Origin: Subdoligranulum variabile
GTDB taxonomy: Bacteria > Bacillota > Clostridia > Oscillospirales > Ruminococcaceae
Reading direction: 5' to 3'
DNA: 64,000 bases
Assembly: GCA_003343905.1 (NCBI GenBank)
Contig: QAKI01000012.1
Location: 5,380 to 69,379 of the forward strand
Shown: piece after piece, positions 40,247 to 49,274 of the stretch
How positions within the stretch are numbered: position 1 is the stretch's first letter
Layout: the number at the start of each line of letters is the position of its first letter
Program-made: the position numbers and the translations under genes
Notes under the pieces: model-generated
What the model was told of the DNA's origin: nothing
Database searches by the model: none
What the model saw: only the letters and a program-made list of their open reading frames with translations

Positions 40247-42166
40247 TTATTCTGCGTCCTCGCCCTCGTCCAGGCAGGCCTTCATGGACAGGCTGATGCG
40301 CTTGCGCTCGAAATCGACGTTGATCAGCTTGACGCGGACTTCGTCGCCAACCTTCAGCACGTCAGAGACCTTGTTGACGCGCTCGTTGCTGATCTCGCTG
40401 ATGTGGACCAGACCGTCGATGCCCGGCATGATGCGCACAAAGGCGCCGAACTTGGTGATGGAGACCACGGGCGCGGTGAACTCGGTGCCGATGGGCACTT
40501 CATTCTCCAGCTTGACCCAGGGGTTGTCCTCTTCCTTCTTGTAGCCCAGGGAGACCTTCTGGTTCTCGGGATCGTAGCTCTTGACGTAGACTTCGATCTC
40601 GTCGCCGACGTTGACGACCTCAGAGGGATGCTTGATGTTGGACCAGCTCAGCTCGCTGATGTGGCACAGGCCGTCCACACCGCCGATGTCCACGAAAGCG
40701 CCGTAGGAAGTCAGGCTCTTAACAACGCCGGTGTACTTCTTGCCGACCTCGACATTGGCCCAGAACTCTTCGCGCTTGGCCTTGTTGGCTTCGGCCGTGA
40801 CCTTGTTGATGCTGCCGACGATCTTGCGGCCGGCGCACTCGGTGATGACCAGCTGCACGTGCTGGCCCACCAGCTTGGTGTAGTCCTCGTCACGGCGCAG
40901 GGTGGCCTGGGAACGGGGCACGAACACGCGCACGCCCTTCACATTGACGACCACGCCGCCCTTGTTGGCTTCCATCACGTCGCCTTCCATAACGGTGCCG
41001 TTCTCGGCAGCCTCGGCCACGTCCTTCATGCCCTTCTGGGCCTCGAAACGAACACGGGAAAGGGTATCCACGCCTTCCTGGTCGTTGGTCTTGACCACGA
41101 CCAGATCCAGCTCGTCATCTACCTTAACAAGGTCTTCCATCTTGGCGTTGGGGTCATGGCTCATCTCGCGCAGGGTAACAACGCCCGTGTGCTTGGAGCC
41201 ATCAATGCCGACGACGCACTCCGTCGGGGAAACGCTGATGACCTTGGCTTTAACGATCTTACCTGCATACAGGGGCTTCGCTTCGGACGCTTCCAGCATC
41301 TCGGCAAAACTCATGTCTTCACGGATCTCTTCACTCATACTGTTAAGTACCTCCTCAATTATAGACGAAGGCGTTGAAGCCCCGGCCGTCACGCCCACTG
41401 TACCGGCGCCAGCCAGCCATGCGGGGTCGAGTTCATCAGCAGTCTCGACGTTGATGGCTTTGGTGTGCCGGGCAGCGACCTGCAACAGCTTTTGGGTATT
41501 GGAAGAATGATGACCACCAATGACGATCATACAATCGCATTTTTGGCTGAGGTCTTCCGCTTCCTGTTGCCTCGCCCACGTTGCGTTACATATTGTATCA
41601 AAAATTTCGGCTTTTGTACACTCTTTTTTTAAAAAAGCTTTGCAACTTTCCCAACTTTCTACGCGAAAAGTGGTCTGCGCGACCACATGGATGGATTCTT
41701 GTTGCAAAAGTTCGGGCAGCAAGTCCTGCAAGCCTTTCAAGTCGGCAAAGACACGCACCGGACCCGTCGCATGACCCACAATTCCCTGTACTTCGGGGTG
41801 GTCGGCGTCCCCCGCCACCAGCAGCAGCGCACCTTTTTTGCCCGCCTGGGCTGCCAATTTGTGGATCTTTGCAACAAATGGACATGTCGCATCATGATAC
41901 GCCAGGCCGCGTGTGCTTATTTTGTCATACACGCTGCGGGGCACGCCGTGGCTGCGGATCATGATCTCGTACCCGGCGGGCACATCGTCCACATCTTCAC
42001 AGGTCATGGCGCCCTTGCTTTCCAGGTCCGCCACCACCTGGGGGTTGTGGATCAGCGGCCCCAGCGTGGCGACCCGCCGCCCCTGGGCCAGAAGGTCATA
42101 GGTCAGCTTGACGGCGCGGTCCACGCCGAAGCAGAAGCCGGCGGTTTTTGCGCGGATAACTTTCAT
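40247..42166 (-). CDS. HMBPP reductase (IspH/LytB) fused to ribosomal protein S1-type domains
   Basis: The 639-residue protein starts at the ATG at 42166 behind GAAGGAG. Residues 1 to about 285 are IspH, the last enzyme of the MEP isoprenoid pathway, with cluster ligands Cys12 (AGFCFGV), a second Cys in DATCPFV and a third in ICNATWARQQE, and the HSSN and ETADEL segments. From about residue 310, four S1 domains follow (for example YTGVVKSLTSYGAFVDIGGVD), as in ribosomal protein S1, which helps mRNA bind to the 30S subunit. This fusion is known in Clostridia. It is the last gene of the run and follows plsC. Confidence 0.95.
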   Translation of the reverse strand: MKVIRAKTAGFCFGVDRAVKLTYDLLAQGRRVATLGPLIHNPQVVADLESKGAMTCEDVDDVPAGYEIMIRSHGVPRSVYDKISTRGLAYHDATCPFVAKIHKLAAQAGKKGALLLVAGDADHPEVQGIVGHATGPVRVFADLKGLQDLLPELLQQESIHVVAQTTFRVESWESCKAFLKKECTKAEIFDTICNATWARQQEAEDLSQKCDCMIVIGGHHSSNTQKLLQVAARHTKAINVETADELDPAWLAGAGTVGVTAGASTPSSIIEEVLNSMSEEIREDMSFAEMLEASEAKPLYAGKIVKAKVISVSPTECVVGIDGSKHTGVVTLREMSHDPNAKMEDLVKVDDELDLVVVKTNDQEGVDTLSRVRFEAQKGMKDVAEAAENGTVMEGDVMEANKGGVVVNVKGVRVFVPRSQATLRRDEDYTKLVGQHVQLVITECAGRKIVGSINKVTAEANKAKREEFWANVEVGKKYTGVVKSLTSYGAFVDIGGVDGLCHISELSWSNIKHPSEVVNVGDEIEVYVKSYDPENQKVSLGYKKEEDNPWVKLENEVPIGTEFTAPVVSITKFGAFVRIMPGIDGLVHISEISNERVNKVSDVLKVGDEVRVKLINVDFERKRISLSMKACLDEGEDAE

Positions 42167-42188
42167 GGTCGTGCTCCTTCGTCCTGTA

Positions 42189-42896
42189 TTATGCTTCCGG
42201 TTTCTGGTCACCGGCGGGCGGCACCTGCGGGGCGTCGGCGGCCGGGGCGATCTGTGCCGTGTGGACGGGGAAATCGTTGGCCGCCAGCAGGCCTTCCAGC
42301 GCGTCCCGCAGCCGGTTCTTCATGTGGCGCAGCGCCGTGACCTTGTGGGCCGCGTCGGTGATCTGCAGTTCCGCCGCCGGGATGGCCGGGCCGAACACGA
42401 TGCGGATGCGGCAGAACAGGTGCAGCCGGCCGTCCTTGGTGCTGTAGATGATGCGGCAGGGCAGCATATCGGCCCCCGCCGCCCCGGCGATCACAAAAGC
42501 GCCGCTTTTCAGGGTGCCCAGCTTGCCGTTCTTGGTGCGGGTCCCTTCGGGGAAGATCAGCACGCCCCGGCCCTTGCGGCAGTCGCTGGTGACTTTTTCC
42601 AGCGTGGTGGTGTCGCCCTTGCCGCGGTCGATGGCCACCGCGCCCATGCAGCGCAGGAACCAGCCGATGAATGGGTTCTTGAAAAGTTCCTCCTTCGCCA
42701 GGATGCACATGCGGCTCCAGTCCACGACGGCCACCGCGATGAACACCGGGTCCAGGTTGGCGATATGGTTGCTGGCGATGACGAAGGCGCGGCCGTCGCG
42801 CACCGCCTTATAGTGTTCCATGCCCACCACTTCGATCCGCCACAGGATCCGTGCGAGCACCCACACGATCGGAAGAATGATCCAATACAGCAGCAT
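42189..42896 (-). CDS. plsC: 1-acyl-sn-glycerol-3-phosphate acyltransferase
   Basis: The 235-residue enzyme makes phosphatidic acid. It has one N-terminal membrane helix, the catalytic ASNHIANLDPVF (HX4D), then FPEGTRTKNGKLG and a later VFGPAI motif. It is 16 bp downstream of cmk, a cmk-plsC-lytB order common in Firmicutes. Confidence 0.94.
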   Translation of the reverse strand: MLLYWIILPIVWVLARILWRIEVVGMEHYKAVRDGRAFVIASNHIANLDPVFIAVAVVDWSRMCILAKEELFKNPFIGWFLRCMGAVAIDRGKGDTTTLEKVTSDCRKGRGVLIFPEGTRTKNGKLGTLKSGAFVIAGAAGADMLPCRIIYSTKDGRLHLFCRIRIVFGPAIPAAELQITDAAHKVTALRHMKNRLRDALEGLLAANDFPVHTAQIAPAADAPQVPPAGDQKPEA

Positions 42897-42912
42897 GATG
42901 GCGCCTCCCGTC

Positions 42913-43575
42913 TTAGAGATGTTCCAGGATCGTGCGCTTCAGCAGTGCGAAGCTCTGATCGAAGTCGATGGTGCTGGTGTCGATGCGGATGGCATCCTCG
43001 GCCTGGCGCAGCGGCGCGATGGGGCGGTTCATGTCCTGCTCGTCGCGCTGGCGGATGTCGGCCAGCACCGTATCATAGTCGGCGTCCTTGCCCTTCTGGC
43101 GCAGTTCCAGGCAGCGGCGCCGGGCGCGGGCTTCGGGGCTGGCGGTCAGGAAGATCTTGACCGTCGCGTCCGGCAGCACCACAGTGCCGATGTCGCGGCC
43201 ATCCATCAGGACGTTCTGCCCGGCAGCCATGCCGCGCTGCGTTTCCAGCAGGAAAGCGCGCACCGCCCCATGGGCCGACACGGCCGAAGCCGCCATACCA
43301 ATGGCCTCGGCGCGGATAGCCTCGCTGACATCCTCCCCATTGAGGTAGACGCGCTGGGTGCCGTCCACCAGGCGGATATCCAGCCGGATCTGCGGCAGCA
43401 GTGCCGCCACCGCGGCCTCGTCATGCAGGTCGGCCCCCTGGCGCGAAGCATACAGGCCGATGGCACGGTACATGGCCCCCGTATCTACATACACATAGCC
43501 CAGGTCGGCCGCCAGCCGCCGGGCCAGGGTCGATTTGCCCGCCCCGGAAGGGCCGTCGATCGCAACTGAAATCAT
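42913..43575 (-). CDS. cmk: Cytidylate kinase
   Basis: A 220-residue kinase for CMP and dCMP. The start is the ATG at 43575 behind GAGGTG, which begins MISVAIDGPSGAGKSTLARR with the P-loop; an in-frame ATG at 43638 would overlap the end of the upstream flavoprotein gene. Other marks are YVDTGAMYRAIGLY, MDGRDIGTVVLPDA and the lid region RRRCLELRQKG, followed by IDTSTIDFDQ. It also recycles CMP from CMP-sugar transferases such as the GT52-like protein. Confidence 0.96.
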   Translation of the reverse strand: MISVAIDGPSGAGKSTLARRLAADLGYVYVDTGAMYRAIGLYASRQGADLHDEAAVAALLPQIRLDIRLVDGTQRVYLNGEDVSEAIRAEAIGMAASAVSAHGAVRAFLLETQRGMAAGQNVLMDGRDIGTVVLPDATVKIFLTASPEARARRRCLELRQKGKDADYDTVLADIRQRDEQDMNRPIAPLRQAEDAIRIDTSTIDFDQSFALLKRTILEHL

Positions 43576-43634
43576 AGTAAAACACCTCATTTTCGTATTC
43601 CAGGCAGGGCGCGCGGTGCGCGGCCCGCCGTTTT

Positions 43635-44861
43635 TCACATCCCGGCCACCGCCCGCGCGGCAGCCTGCGCCGTGGACCAGGCGATCTGCAGGTTATAGCC
43701 GCCGGTGCGGGCGTCCACGTCCAGCACCTCCCCGGCGAAGTACAGCCCCGGGCATCGCTTGCTGGCCATGGTCTTGGGGTCCACTTCCCGCACGTCCACG
43801 CCGCCCGCCGTGACCACCGCGTGTTCGCGGTCGCCCAGGGCAGTGACGGGCACCTGCCAGTGCTTGCACAACTGCACCAGCGCCTGCTTCTGTTCCCGCG
43901 TGACCTGGGCCGCCCGGGCGGCGGGGTCCACGCCCCATTTTTCCACCGCCACCGGGCGCATGGAATGGGGCAGCAGCTTTTCCAGCGCGCCCTGCACGCT
44001 GTGGCCGCCCAGCGCCGCAAAGTCCCGCGTCAGCCGGTCATAGAGCGTCTTTTCGTCCAGCGCGGGCTTCAGGTCGAACTCGCAGACCCAGGTGTGCCGG
44101 GGCAGGTCCTCGATGTAGGTGCTGGCCGACAGCACCAGCGGCCCCGAAAGGCCGAAGTGGGTGAACAGCGCCTCGCCCTGTTCGGTGAACAGGGCTTTGC
44201 CGTCCCGCAGCAGGGTCAGGCGCACATTGCGCAGCGAAAGGCCCATCATCCGGCGGCAGGCCGGGTCGGGGCTGATCAGGCTGCACAGGCTGGGCTGGGG
44301 CGGCACGATGGTGTGCCCCGCCTGCCGGGCCAGCTCGTAGCCGCTGCCGTCGCTGCCGGTGGCCGGGTAGCTGATGCCGCCGGTGGCGACCAGCGTTGCC
44401 ACGGCGCGCAAAGTCTCGCCCCGGTCGGTGACGGCCCCCTTGCAGACGCCGTCCTCCAGCAGCAGCTTTTTGGCGCTGCCGCGCACAAAGCGCGCATCCC
44501 GCGCGTAGGCGCGCAGGGCGGCCAGAATATCCGCCGCGCGGTCGCTTTGGGGGAACACCCGCCGCCCGCGCTCGGTCTTGAGGGGCACGCCCAGTTCTTC
44601 AAACAGTTCCATCGCCGCCGACGGCGGGAAGGCGTACAGGCTGGAATACAGGAACCGGCCGTTATGGCGCACAAAGGGCAGAAAGTCCCGCACGTCGCTG
44701 TCGCTGGTGACGTTGCAGCGCCCCTTGCCGGTGATGAGCAGCTTCTGGCCGGGGCCTTTGGGGTTATGCTCCACCACCGTCACGCGCAGTCCCCTGGCGC
44801 AGGCGGCCCCGGCGGCCATCAGCCCCGCGGCGCCGCCGCCCAGGATCAGAAGGTCGGTCAT
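43635..44861 (-). CDS. HI0933/BaiN-type FAD-binding oxidoreductase
   Basis: The 408-residue flavoprotein starts at the ATG at 44861 (site AAAGGAG), overlapping the stop of the upstream membrane gene as ATGA. The FAD-binding fold is LLILGGGAAGLMAAGAAC; then QKLLITGKGRCNVTS and PQSDRAADILAAL, and the C-terminal GLYFAGEVLDVDARTGGYNLQIAW are family hallmarks. Annotated relatives include aminoacetone oxidase-like proteins and the bile acid enzyme BaiN; the physiological substrate is not known for most members. It precedes cmk in the operon. Confidence 0.92.
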   Translation of the reverse strand: MTDLLILGGGAAGLMAAGAACARGLRVTVVEHNPKGPGQKLLITGKGRCNVTSDSDVRDFLPFVRHNGRFLYSSLYAFPPSAAMELFEELGVPLKTERGRRVFPQSDRAADILAALRAYARDARFVRGSAKKLLLEDGVCKGAVTDRGETLRAVATLVATGGISYPATGSDGSGYELARQAGHTIVPPQPSLCSLISPDPACRRMMGLSLRNVRLTLLRDGKALFTEQGEALFTHFGLSGPLVLSASTYIEDLPRHTWVCEFDLKPALDEKTLYDRLTRDFAALGGHSVQGALEKLLPHSMRPVAVEKWGVDPAARAAQVTREQKQALVQLCKHWQVPVTALGDREHAVVTAGGVDVREVDPKTMASKRCPGLYFAGEVLDVDARTGGYNLQIAWSTAQAAARAVAGM

Positions 44862-46561
44862 AGAGCACGCTCCTTTCGGCGGATGGGGCGGCCATAGGCC
44901 GCCAGTGACAAAAACGCATACAGTAAAAACAGCGGATGCACCGTGGACAGGTACATGGTGCTGGTGCCGATGCCGAAGCTGGATACTTCCACAAAGGCGA
45001 TCATGGCGCAGCGCAGCAGGGCTATGCCCAGCAGCCCCGCCAGCAGCAGCCAGGGCACCAGCGCGTCCGGCGCCGGGCGGCGCAGTATGCCGGGCAGCGC
45101 CCGCAGATGGCAGACAAGCCCCGCCAGCAGCCCCAGCCACAGAAACGCCCGGTAGACCCAGGCGATGGCCTCCATAAAGCCAAAGACCAGCTTTTGATAG
45201 GGGCTGTAGTAGGGGGTGTCCTTCCCGGCTTCGGCGGCGTTGTTGAAGCCGCAGTGCAGGTAGCCGGACCACTGGGCGATGTCCTCGGTGGTGCCGATGG
45301 AACGCGCTGTTTCATAGGGGGCGCAGTCGGCAAAGGCCAGCACATGGACGACGCTGCGGGCCGTTTCGGCCAGCGTGGGGGCCACATAGGAAAGTTTGAC
45401 CGGCTGGCTGGTGGCCGTGCGCTGCCCGGTGCGGCTGGGCAGTGTGCCGTCGTCGCAGGCCGCGTTGATGGCGTCGGCCACACCCTGCCAATAGTCTGCC
45501 GCAGTCTGGGCGGAATCATAAACGCCCTCGTACTGGGCCGCGCGGCGGATGGCCCAGTAGAAGCTGCCCGCGCGGTAATCCTGCCGCTCCGGGTCCTGGA
45601 AGTCGTTGATCATCTGGGGGTCCTCCTCCAGCCAGTAGGCCAGGGGTTCAAGCTGCGGGACCGCCGCATAGATCTTCTGCCGCGCGTCGGCAGGCACCGA
45701 GAGCAGCGGGTCGTCGTTGCCGGTATCCACCCGCATCATGGCGCCCATGGCCGCCGCAAAGGGACCTTCCGAAAAATCCGACCGGGCGAACAGGCCGTAG
45801 TGGCTCTGGTTCATGCCGCAGAACGCCAGCACCGCGGCCGCCAGCATCCCATAGGGGATCAGTTGGGCAGCGCAGGCGCGCCAGCGGCGGGCGCGCACCA
45901 GCACCACCAGCAGGATGACCGTGGCCGCCGCCCCAAAGGGCAGCAGGAACAGCCCGGCGTCCTCCCGGTCCAGATACCCGCAGGCAAGGCCCGCGCCCGC
46001 GGCCAGCAGCCAGGGCCACAGGCGCTTTTTCTCCGCCGGGCAGAGCACGGCCCGCAGGGCCGCCCCCGCCATGCCCGCAAAGAAGAACAGGCAGAGCGCC
46101 GGGAAGATGTTGTCCCGGTAGACCCGCAGCGTATAGGCCGCCCAACTGGACGGCAAATAGGCCAGCAGTGCGAACAGCCCCAGCGTGTAGAGCCGGGCGC
46201 GGCCCGGTTCTTTTTTGCGCCACAGGGGCGCCGCGGCAAAGGCCGCCAGCAGCGACGCCGCGCACCACAGCCCGGCCCCCGCCACCAGATAGGGCAGGTG
46301 CAGAGCGTGGAGCAGCGCCAGCCACAGCGGGAAGAACATGGCCTTGGAGAGGGTCAGGTAATCATAGGCCCCCAGCCACTCCCCTGCCGTCAGGGCGTTG
46401 GCAGCGCGGAACATCAGTTCGTCGTCCAGCGGCGCGCCGCCCACCCATATATATGCCTGCTGGAACGCCGTCAGCGCGCAGCGCAGGCACACCAGCAGCG
46501 CGGCGCACAGCCAGAAAGCGCGGACGGACAGCCCCAGTTTTTTGGGTTTTGCAGCCGGCAT
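44858..46561 (-). CDS. Large membrane protein, probable GT-C-type
   Basis: From the ATG at 46561 (site AAAGGAGG), 567 residues with about ten membrane helices and a big outer domain (about 290-450). The first outer loop has APLDDELMFRAANAL and a later loop YTLRVYRDNIFPAL, acidic positions that resemble GT-C catalytic loops. I cannot name the family. Upstream in-frame codons to 46687 overlap the DUF6311-like gene and are not used. The gene is between the DUF6311-like gene and the HI0933-type gene, all on one transcription unit, so a glycan role is likely but unproven. Confidence 0.65.
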   Translation of the reverse strand: MPAAKPKKLGLSVRAFWLCAALLVCLRCALTAFQQAYIWVGGAPLDDELMFRAANALTAGEWLGAYDYLTLSKAMFFPLWLALLHALHLPYLVAGAGLWCAASLLAAFAAAPLWRKKEPGRARLYTLGLFALLAYLPSSWAAYTLRVYRDNIFPALCLFFFAGMAGAALRAVLCPAEKKRLWPWLLAAGAGLACGYLDREDAGLFLLPFGAAATVILLVVLVRARRWRACAAQLIPYGMLAAAVLAFCGMNQSHYGLFARSDFSEGPFAAAMGAMMRVDTGNDDPLLSVPADARQKIYAAVPQLEPLAYWLEEDPQMINDFQDPERQDYRAGSFYWAIRRAAQYEGVYDSAQTAADYWQGVADAINAACDDGTLPSRTGQRTATSQPVKLSYVAPTLAETARSVVHVLAFADCAPYETARSIGTTEDIAQWSGYLHCGFNNAAEAGKDTPYYSPYQKLVFGFMEAIAWVYRAFLWLGLLAGLVCHLRALPGILRRPAPDALVPWLLLAGLLGIALLRCAMIAFVEVSSFGIGTSTMYLSTVHPLFLLYAFLSLAAYGRPIRRKERAL

Positions 46562-46625
46562 GGCAGGCGGCCTCCTTTCTTTCGTCAAAGCGTATGCGGG
46601 GCGGTAAACGCCCCCGTGTTTTCTC

Positions 46626-48332
46626 TTATTCCGCGCCCGCGCGCACCGGCAGCATGAAGTAGTAGGGGCCGCGGGGGTCCTCCACATCCCAGGTCACAAA
46701 GCGCACGTCCGAATCCGCAAAGGTCTGCTGCCATTGTTCATAGCGCGCGCCGTCTATCGTGACATAGATCGTATCCTCATCGTATTGCCCCTGCTGCAAC
46801 TGTTCCTGCGTCTGGTTCATATAGTACCAGTTGGGGCCGGTGGCCGCCGGGCTCGTGTTGGTGTCCCAGGTATTGGTTTTCATGCCGGGGCCGTAGACGG
46901 CGTAAAGGACGTTCCGGGACCCCCACGACACCAGTTCGTCGGTAACGTAGAGGAACCGATACCCCGAAAGGTCCTGCAACTCCGCAGGCAGCCCCAGGGT
47001 GTTCTGCGCGCGCCGGTCCATATCGGTATGCTTCTGCACGATGGCGCCGCTCAGGTCAAACAGTTGCAGCCCGGCAAACACCGCGATGCCGGCCAGCAGG
47101 AACCGCTGCTTCCCCAGGGCCGCCAGTTCTTTTGCAAACGCCACAACGGCCGTCAGCATCAGCAGGTACAGCACCGGGTAAAACAGGCGGGAACTTGCCC
47201 GGAACACGCTGCACAATGCAAACAGCGGCTGCGGCAGCGGGACCGTGAACAGTTCCGCCCCGTCAAAGCAGACCACGTTACTGACTGCGAACAGGGTCAG
47301 CAGCAGGCACACGGGCAACAGCGTCCCGTTGCGGCCCAGCGCCTTTTTCAGCCGTTCCCCGGCACCCGGGCGGCGGGCGATCATCCAGAGAAGCAACACA
47401 AGATCCAGCGCCAGAAAGGCCATCACGCCGACGCCCAGATAATTGAAGCCGTCGTACTGGCCGTACAGCTGTTCCCGCTGGGGCAAAAACCGCGACCAGG
47501 TATAGCCGCCGCAGGACCTTGGGTTGATGACCGCGTTCAGGTTCATCGAATAGTTGCCGTAGCCGTCCCGGGCCGCGGAGTAGCCGTGCCCCACCGAACC
47601 GATGGCAAACGCGGCGGCGATGCCGCACGCGCAGCTTCCCAGAAAGTACAGCAGCGGCCCCGCAGGCTTATGGGAGATCCGCACCTGATCCACGCACATC
47701 GCCAAAATAAAAATGGCGACCATGGGCAAAAAATAGGGTGTGATCCCCACGGCCACGGCGGGCAGCAGGAACATCTGCCAGGGGTATTTCCCCGGCGTGC
47801 GCCGGTACTTGAAGTAGAAATACAGCGCAAACAGGATCAGATAGTGGGAGGCAAGGCTCGTGTGGCGGAACTCCCGTTCCAGCAAAACCGGCGAGAAAGT
47901 AAAAAACAGCGTCGCCACAGAAATCGTCCGGTAGCTGTTCAGGAACAGCGACAGCAGCATGGCCGCCGCCCCGCCCTGCAGCGCAAAGCTGGCCAGCGCG
48001 TAAATGCCCTCCCACTGGAACGTCTGCGGCAAAACAGGCGACAGCAGCTTGAACAGCACGCAGACCCAGGGGACCGAATCGCTGAACGCGATGTTGATGC
48101 CGTTTTCCGCCGGGTAGCCCCAGGCGTTGGCATCCCCCAGCGGAAACCGCCAGTCGCTGTTGCGGAAAGCCATCCACCCCGCATAGCGTTGCTGGATGTC
48201 CCACTCATCGTACCCCAGGCCGATCCAGTTCACCCGCGTGGGGTCCAGCGGCGTCACACCATATACGATGAGGAACGACAGGACCCCGATCAGGGCCCCC
48301 AGCAAAAAGATTTTGTAGACCGGCTTCCGCAT
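46626..48332 (-). CDS. DUF6311-like multi-pass membrane protein
   Basis: A 568-residue protein with about eleven helices. The first outer loop reads DWRFPLGDANAWGYPAENG and INIAFSDSVPW, a pattern I associate with DUF6311 proteins of polysaccharide loci, and a later short motif is FQWEGIYALASFALQGG. The last 130 residues form an outer domain. The fold is probably GT-C. Start at 48332 behind GGAAGGAAAG. The gene is 21 bp downstream of a GtrB-like GT2, which could supply its lipid-linked sugar. Family name given with moderate certainty. Confidence 0.68.
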   Translation of the reverse strand: MRKPVYKIFLLGALIGVLSFLIVYGVTPLDPTRVNWIGLGYDEWDIQQRYAGWMAFRNSDWRFPLGDANAWGYPAENGINIAFSDSVPWVCVLFKLLSPVLPQTFQWEGIYALASFALQGGAAAMLLSLFLNSYRTISVATLFFTFSPVLLEREFRHTSLASHYLILFALYFYFKYRRTPGKYPWQMFLLPAVAVGITPYFLPMVAIFILAMCVDQVRISHKPAGPLLYFLGSCACGIAAAFAIGSVGHGYSAARDGYGNYSMNLNAVINPRSCGGYTWSRFLPQREQLYGQYDGFNYLGVGVMAFLALDLVLLLWMIARRPGAGERLKKALGRNGTLLPVCLLLTLFAVSNVVCFDGAELFTVPLPQPLFALCSVFRASSRLFYPVLYLLMLTAVVAFAKELAALGKQRFLLAGIAVFAGLQLFDLSGAIVQKHTDMDRRAQNTLGLPAELQDLSGYRFLYVTDELVSWGSRNVLYAVYGPGMKTNTWDTNTSPAATGPNWYYMNQTQEQLQQGQYDEDTIYVTIDGARYEQWQQTFADSDVRFVTWDVEDPRGPYYFMLPVRAGAE

Positions 48333-48353
48333 GGCGCTTTCCTTCCCGTCCCC

Positions 48354-49274
48354 TTACTTTTGCAGTTTTTCGATGCTTTCCACAAGATATTTCTGCTTTT
48401 TGAAGGTCAGTTCCAACAGCAGCGAGAGGTACTTGACCACGATGGTCAGCACGGCGAACAGCCCCGCGAAGCCGAGGGTCAGCACGAACATGGTGGTGGT
48501 CCACCCGGCCACCGGCTTGCCCGTAAAGAACACGATCAGCGTATAGAGCAGTTCGGCCAGCGCCAGCGCCAGCATGCACAGCGTGACGCCCATGCTGGCC
48601 TTGAACCCGGCGTCGGTATAAAGCGCCAGACTATCCACTGCCAGATTGAAACGCCCGGGCGTTTTTTCTTCCATGCGGCCCGCAAAGGTCAGGTCGGTCA
48701 TTTTCAGCCCCGACGCCGCGTAAGCCGCCTTGCGGTACGGCAGGTGGGCGCTGGTGGCATGTACCCGGTTGATGGCCCGCCGGGTGACCAGCCGGAAGGC
48801 GTCGGTGCGCAGCTTGTAGGGCGAATGGGCGTTGGCATTGAACAGCCGGTAGAACAACCCGCTACCGCGGCGGGTGCTGTCGGGGCAGACCGAAACGATG
48901 TCGCTGCCTTGCAGCGCCGTACGGTAGGCTTCCCAGATCAGTTCCGCCGGGTAGGGCATGGCCGTGGAATCGAACTCATACACATAGTCGCCGATGGCGG
49001 CGTCCAGCCCGGCGTTCATGGCGTTTTCCAGGCCATGGTACAGGCTCATGTGCAGGATCGTCACGGGTGCCGCCTGCTCTTTGGCCCAGGCGCGCAGGGC
49101 TGTCACCGTATCGTCGGTGCAGGCGTCGTCCACGGCCACCAGTTCATACTGGGCAAAGTGGGCGTCCAGTTGGGCCGCCACGGCCCGGCAGAATTCCACG
49201 CCGCGCGCCCCGTCGTTGTGCAGGTAGACCACCGCCGAAACAAAGTTTTTTTCTTTTGTATTCACCGTATTCAC
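48354..49274 (-). CDS. GtrB-like GT2 glycosyltransferase with two C-terminal helices
   Basis: The 306-residue protein starts at a GTG overlapping the upstream stop (GTGA). Its GT-A domain shows AVDDACTDDTVTAL and EFDSTAMPYPAELI at the positions of the GT2 Asp motifs, though the second lacks the usual DxD. Two membrane helices (about 225-250 and 260-285) anchor the C-terminus, as in bactoprenol glucosyltransferases. It would load undecaprenyl phosphate with a sugar for the membrane GT-C enzymes next to it. Sugar unknown. Confidence 0.82.
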   Translation of the reverse strand: MNTVNTKEKNFVSAVVYLHNDGARGVEFCRAVAAQLDAHFAQYELVAVDDACTDDTVTALRAWAKEQAAPVTILHMSLYHGLENAMNAGLDAAIGDYVYEFDSTAMPYPAELIWEAYRTALQGSDIVSVCPDSTRRGSGLFYRLFNANAHSPYKLRTDAFRLVTRRAINRVHATSAHLPYRKAAYAASGLKMTDLTFAGRMEEKTPGRFNLAVDSLALYTDAGFKASMGVTLCMLALALAELLYTLIVFFTGKPVAGWTTTMFVLTLGFAGLFAVLTIVVKYLSLLLELTFKKQKYLVESIEKLQK

